This document shows, piece by piece, positions 61,417 through 64,000 of a stretch of DNA of 64,000 nt (positions are counted from its first letter, which is position 1; the number at the start of each line of letters is the position of its first letter). Origin of the DNA: Arthrobacter sp. B1I2 (GTDB lineage: Bacteria > Actinomycetota > Actinomycetes > Actinomycetales > Micrococcaceae); assembly GCF_030816485.1 (NCBI RefSeq), contig NZ_JAUSYC010000002.1, positions 234,311 through 298,310 on the forward strand, in the 5' to 3' direction. The notes under the pieces were generated by a model. The model searched no databases and was not told where the DNA came from. It worked only from the letters and a program-made list of their open reading frames with translations. The position numbers and the translations under genes are program-made.

Positions 61417-63998
61417 GGTGAGACCTCCCATTCCGTCTTGCCTAGCTCGGTGGTGTCCCGGGCGATGAGCGGAGAGAAGGGAATCACCGTGGTCGGCTCG
61501 GGAAGTTGCGTGCGGTCGGCAAAGAGTCCGCGGTTGTCCCGCACCGACCAGGTGACGAACGGCGAGGACAGGAGTTCTTGGACTGTGCTTTGGTCGATAC
61601 GGAGCATAAGCATGGCGTCGATAAATCCCTCGCCTCCGAAACCTATATGCGACTTGAAGGTTGCTGCATTAGCCCACCAACCGAGTAGGTGGGTTCGTGT
61701 CGCAGGACCAGTCCTGAGTATTTGTTGGAGATCTTCGGACGGCCGGTGGGAGAACATATCGGGGGTGTCAAGGGTTGTGGCCCGGTCAAGACCAAAGCCC
61801 AGGAGGTACTTCGGGGGCGCGTTGTTATCCCTTGTTTGGACCTCGGACGCAAGTTCTTGGAGAAATCCGGCCATTTCATCACGAGTGACCCGTTCCACCG
61901 GATATCCGATCGTGGTCATCGCATCGAGCCAGCGATGATGATTGTTGCGTTTGAGAGTTGCGCCATCAAGAGCTTCGAGGCTTATAAACTCGGCAGTTCC
62001 CTCGGGATGCTGGAGAGCGAGTGAAAGCGCAGCGGTGTGAAGCACGCCAATCGCGTTGTTCACTGGCTCATCGCCTGCTGAGACTTGCCTCACATCTTCC
62101 CCAGAGCCAAGGATAGCTAAATTGCGCCCTGGCTCGGCTCCAAAGGAAACAGTAAGAGTTTTGCTGGAGACACTGATCGGGTATCCAATCAATGCGGCCG
62201 GCGCGCCCTGATTCGCTAGAGCTCTACGGCGAAGGCCACGAAGGGCGGGCACGGCGTCTGTTGCTCTGATCCTGCGGCTGCCGTCGAACACGACCGGGGC
62301 CTGGACCCGGGAGCGTGACGCTTCCCACCAACCATGGCGTAGTTGGGCTAGTTCTTGGTCATCTGCGCCTGCTACGACAACCTGACGGTTGGAGTCAATG
62401 TGGCCGTAGTCGAGGTTGAGAACGGCCTCGCCACGAGCGCGGAGACGTGCCGCCGCATCATTCCCGCTGCCCAGCGTGGCGAAGGACTCCTGCACGGCGT
62501 TCTTCAAGGCAAGGCGGATGGGAAATTGAGCGAAAATGCCGCCCTCGCGCGCCATCAGGGCCGCCATACCTGAGATGGTTTGAGACGCGAGGATCAGATG
62601 GACCCCGTATGACCGGCCTCGTCGGGCGATTGCTTCGAGCAATTGGGCGGCCGCCTCGGAGGTCTTGTCGTTGGGTTCGAATAGCATATGGAATTCGTCG
62701 ATGACTACGACGATGCGAGGCATAACGGCATCCGGCACGGCGGCACGGTATCGGCTGATGCTGTCGCCATATGGTCGGAACAGCTTTGCACGGCGCATGA
62801 ACTCTCCCTCGATGTGGCGGAGCACTGCCAGCCCAAAGTCGCGGTCACTTTCCAGTCCGAGAACGCGGGCGTGGGGAAGGAAATCAGGTGCACCCGGAGT
62901 GGGAGCCATGGGGTAAAGCGTGACCCCCTCCTTGAAATCTAAAAGGTACAGTTCCAATTCCTCGGGAGAATAGCGCTGGGCAAGGCTGTGGATAATGACC
63001 TTGAGGAGGTTCGACTTACCCTGCCCGACAGCTCCGGTAATGAGTATGTTGTGGCGCTGGTCTTGCTCGTCACCGAGCATGACTGTCACAGTGGATGGTC
63101 CTAAAAGGCCGAAGGTGAACTCGAGGCGATCGGCGCTAGACGACGTCCAGGTAGGGTTGAGGGGTTGGACCCGTGTGAAGGGTATCCGTGGCGCAGAGGC
63201 GTTGCTCGCGTTGGCGGCTAATTCGTCCACACGCTTCACCATCGTGGTGGCATCGTCCCCGGCGAGCCGTACGCGGAACTTGGGATGGGTTGTCCAGCGT
63301 AGCCCTTCATCATCCTGACGGAGCACGCTGCCGAGCGCGTGCATGTCGTTCTCTCGCCACCAGTCCGGCCTGATCTCGCCGGCGGGCGGTAAAACGAAGA
63401 CGAAGCTGAGGCCGGCGTCCGGCCCGGCTTTGGCAAGAGCCATCACCTGACGGTGCAACTGCTCATCCATGTCCGAGGGATAGTCAAAGAGCACCGCGAG
63501 GCGGTAGCGCTCTACGGGATGCCCGGCTGAGCGCCGGAAGTCGACAAGCGAACCGCTGACCCCGCGGAGGGTTTCGTTGACGCGCTGGACATCTGCTACC
63601 AGTTGTTGGACGGTGCTATCGAGCTCTGCAGGGCGATTGAGTACTTGGAGGCTCTCATCCGAGACTCTGCGAAGTGCACTGAAGGGGGCGAGTACCGACC
63701 TTAGCTTCGGGTCGTACCCGATGATATCCAGCTGCCCGGGCGCAGTGCCACGGAGGGCTTCCCACACGATGCACTCAACGAGGCGCCGCGAATCAGCGTG
63801 GTCCGCCTCGATTACGATATTGCCGCGACCGATCAGGGGAACGACAAGAGGAGCCTCTATTTCCGTGTTTACGCCCATCGGTGCCCCAGGGGTGGAGAGT
63901 TTACCGAGAGTAATGTATTCAGCGACGTCAAGGGCCGCTGTGCCGCTAGAAGAAAGGGAATTCGCAATGTCGCGGGCGCGGAGGCTGTGCTCTGTCAC
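61413..63998 (-). CDS. FtsK/SpoIIIE-domain ATPase, EccC-like (possibly truncated by the right edge)
   Basis: At least 861 residues; the frame is open to the window end and GTG at 63998 may or may not be the real start. FtsK motor domain: Walker A GAVGQGKSN at about 322-330, LYLLDFKEGV, Walker B IVVVIDEFHMLF (Asp436-Glu437), then IARRGRSYGVHLILASQTISG. A second, degenerate domain (about 600-850, with AILGSGEDVRQ in place of Walker A) follows, as in multi-domain EccC proteins. No membrane spans in the visible part. Expected to energise protein or DNA translocation for the operon products. Confidence 0.9.
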   Translation of the reverse strand: MTEHSLRARDIANSLSSSGTAALDVAEYITLGKLSTPGAPMGVNTEIEAPLVVPLIGRGNIVIEADHADSRRLVECIVWEALRGTAPGQLDIIGYDPKLRSVLAPFSALRRVSDESLQVLNRPAELDSTVQQLVADVQRVNETLRGVSGSLVDFRRSAGHPVERYRLAVLFDYPSDMDEQLHRQVMALAKAGPDAGLSFVFVLPPAGEIRPDWWRENDMHALGSVLRQDDEGLRWTTHPKFRVRLAGDDATTMVKRVDELAANASNASAPRIPFTRVQPLNPTWTSSSADRLEFTFGLLGPSTVTVMLGDEQDQRHNILITGAVGQGKSNLLKVIIHSLAQRYSPEELELYLLDFKEGVTLYPMAPTPGAPDFLPHARVLGLESDRDFGLAVLRHIEGEFMRRAKLFRPYGDSISRYRAAVPDAVMPRIVVVIDEFHMLFEPNDKTSEAAAQLLEAIARRGRSYGVHLILASQTISGMAALMAREGGIFAQFPIRLALKNAVQESFATLGSGNDAAARLRARGEAVLNLDYGHIDSNRQVVVAGADDQELAQLRHGWWEASRSRVQAPVVFDGSRRIRATDAVPALRGLRRRALANQGAPAALIGYPISVSSKTLTVSFGAEPGRNLAILGSGEDVRQVSAGDEPVNNAIGVLHTAALSLALQHPEGTAEFISLEALDGATLKRNNHHRWLDAMTTIGYPVERVTRDEMAGFLQELASEVQTRDNNAPPKYLLGFGLDRATTLDTPDMFSHRPSEDLQQILRTGPATRTHLLGWWANAATFKSHIGFGGEGFIDAMLMLRIDQSTVQELLSSPFVTWSVRDNRGLFADRTQLPEPTTVIPFSPLIARDTTELGKTEWEVSP

Positions 63999-64000
63999 AG

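Noticed and set aside
1..64000. CRISPR arrays, rRNA and tRNA genes
   Set aside because: No regularly spaced direct repeats, and no tRNA or rRNA motifs found on either strand. GTTCGAA near 46990 and 53235 belongs to the MDR promoter module, not a T-loop.

Overview
The window is high-GC actinobacterial DNA. Tightly packed operons, 4-bp ATGA/GTGA stop-start overlaps, frequent GTG/TTG starts and lipobox solute-binding proteins fit a soil Micrococcaceae (Arthrobacter-like) genome. The species call is inference only. I saw no rRNA, tRNA or CRISPR array.

Region 1 (1-13,980) is a plant-polysaccharide/oligosaccharide locus. One leftward operon runs from a sugar-binding lipoprotein and two permeases through a sugar-phosphate isomerase-like protein, a 2-hydroxyacid dehydrogenase, a GH36 alpha-galactosidase, mannose-6-phosphate isomerase, a BadF/GlcNAc-kinase-like kinase and a GH127 beta-L-arabinofuranosidase-like enzyme. 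A second permease gene (cut by the left edge), a YesL-like membrane protein and a LacI regulator complete it. A palindrome TGATATCGATATCA before the binding protein and a one-mismatch copy before the edge permease look like the LacI operators.

Region 2 (14-20.3 kb) is a mobile-DNA scrap zone: an intact tyrosine recombinase, an XRE/nucleotidyltransferase pair resembling a toxin-antitoxin module, a frameshifted serine resolvase, a YczE-like membrane protein and a decayed Old Yellow Enzyme gene, followed by an intact universal stress protein (20.35-20.78 kb).

Region 3 (about 18-55 kb) is a large catabolic island. It has two Rbs-type ABC importers, an amino-acid-type ABC importer, an NCS1 permease and an MFS carrier. 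Enzymes include a PuuE/cyclic-imidase-like hydrolase, an amidase, two family III CoA-transferases (one very like 2-methylfumaryl-CoA isomerase), two MaoC/hot-dog hydratases, two CitE-like lyases, three SDRs, an epimerase and two nearly identical copies of a zinc MDR dehydrogenase. The enzyme set suggests hydrolysis of a cyclic imide or amide to a branched dicarboxylate, CoA activation, hydration and cleavage to small acyl-CoA plus keto acid. Six copies of a 17-bp inverted repeat (TTGGAT-N5-ATCC[AG]A type) lie at transcription-unit heads throughout the island and point to one GntR/FCD regulon. A second operator (TTGGATCGATC[A/T]GTCCAA) precedes both MDR copies and the TetR gene. The MDR segment is a 1,315-bp duplication with one synonymous difference, and a decayed third copy of its promoter part sits near 47 kb.

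Region 4 (55-59 kb) is another decay zone: LysR and transposition-ATPase remnants around an intact prephenate dehydratase gene, plus a small protein homologous to one at 32.3 kb.

Region 5 (59.1-64 kb) is a leftward operon led by an FtsK/SpoIIIE ATPase (running off the right edge). It is followed by a tail-anchored coiled-coil protein, a small helical WXG100-like protein, a calpain-like cysteine protease with a helical N-terminal domain, and a small beta-rich protein. I read this as a divergent type VII-like secretion locus with a calpain-family effector, the most unusual item in the window together with the catabolic regulon.
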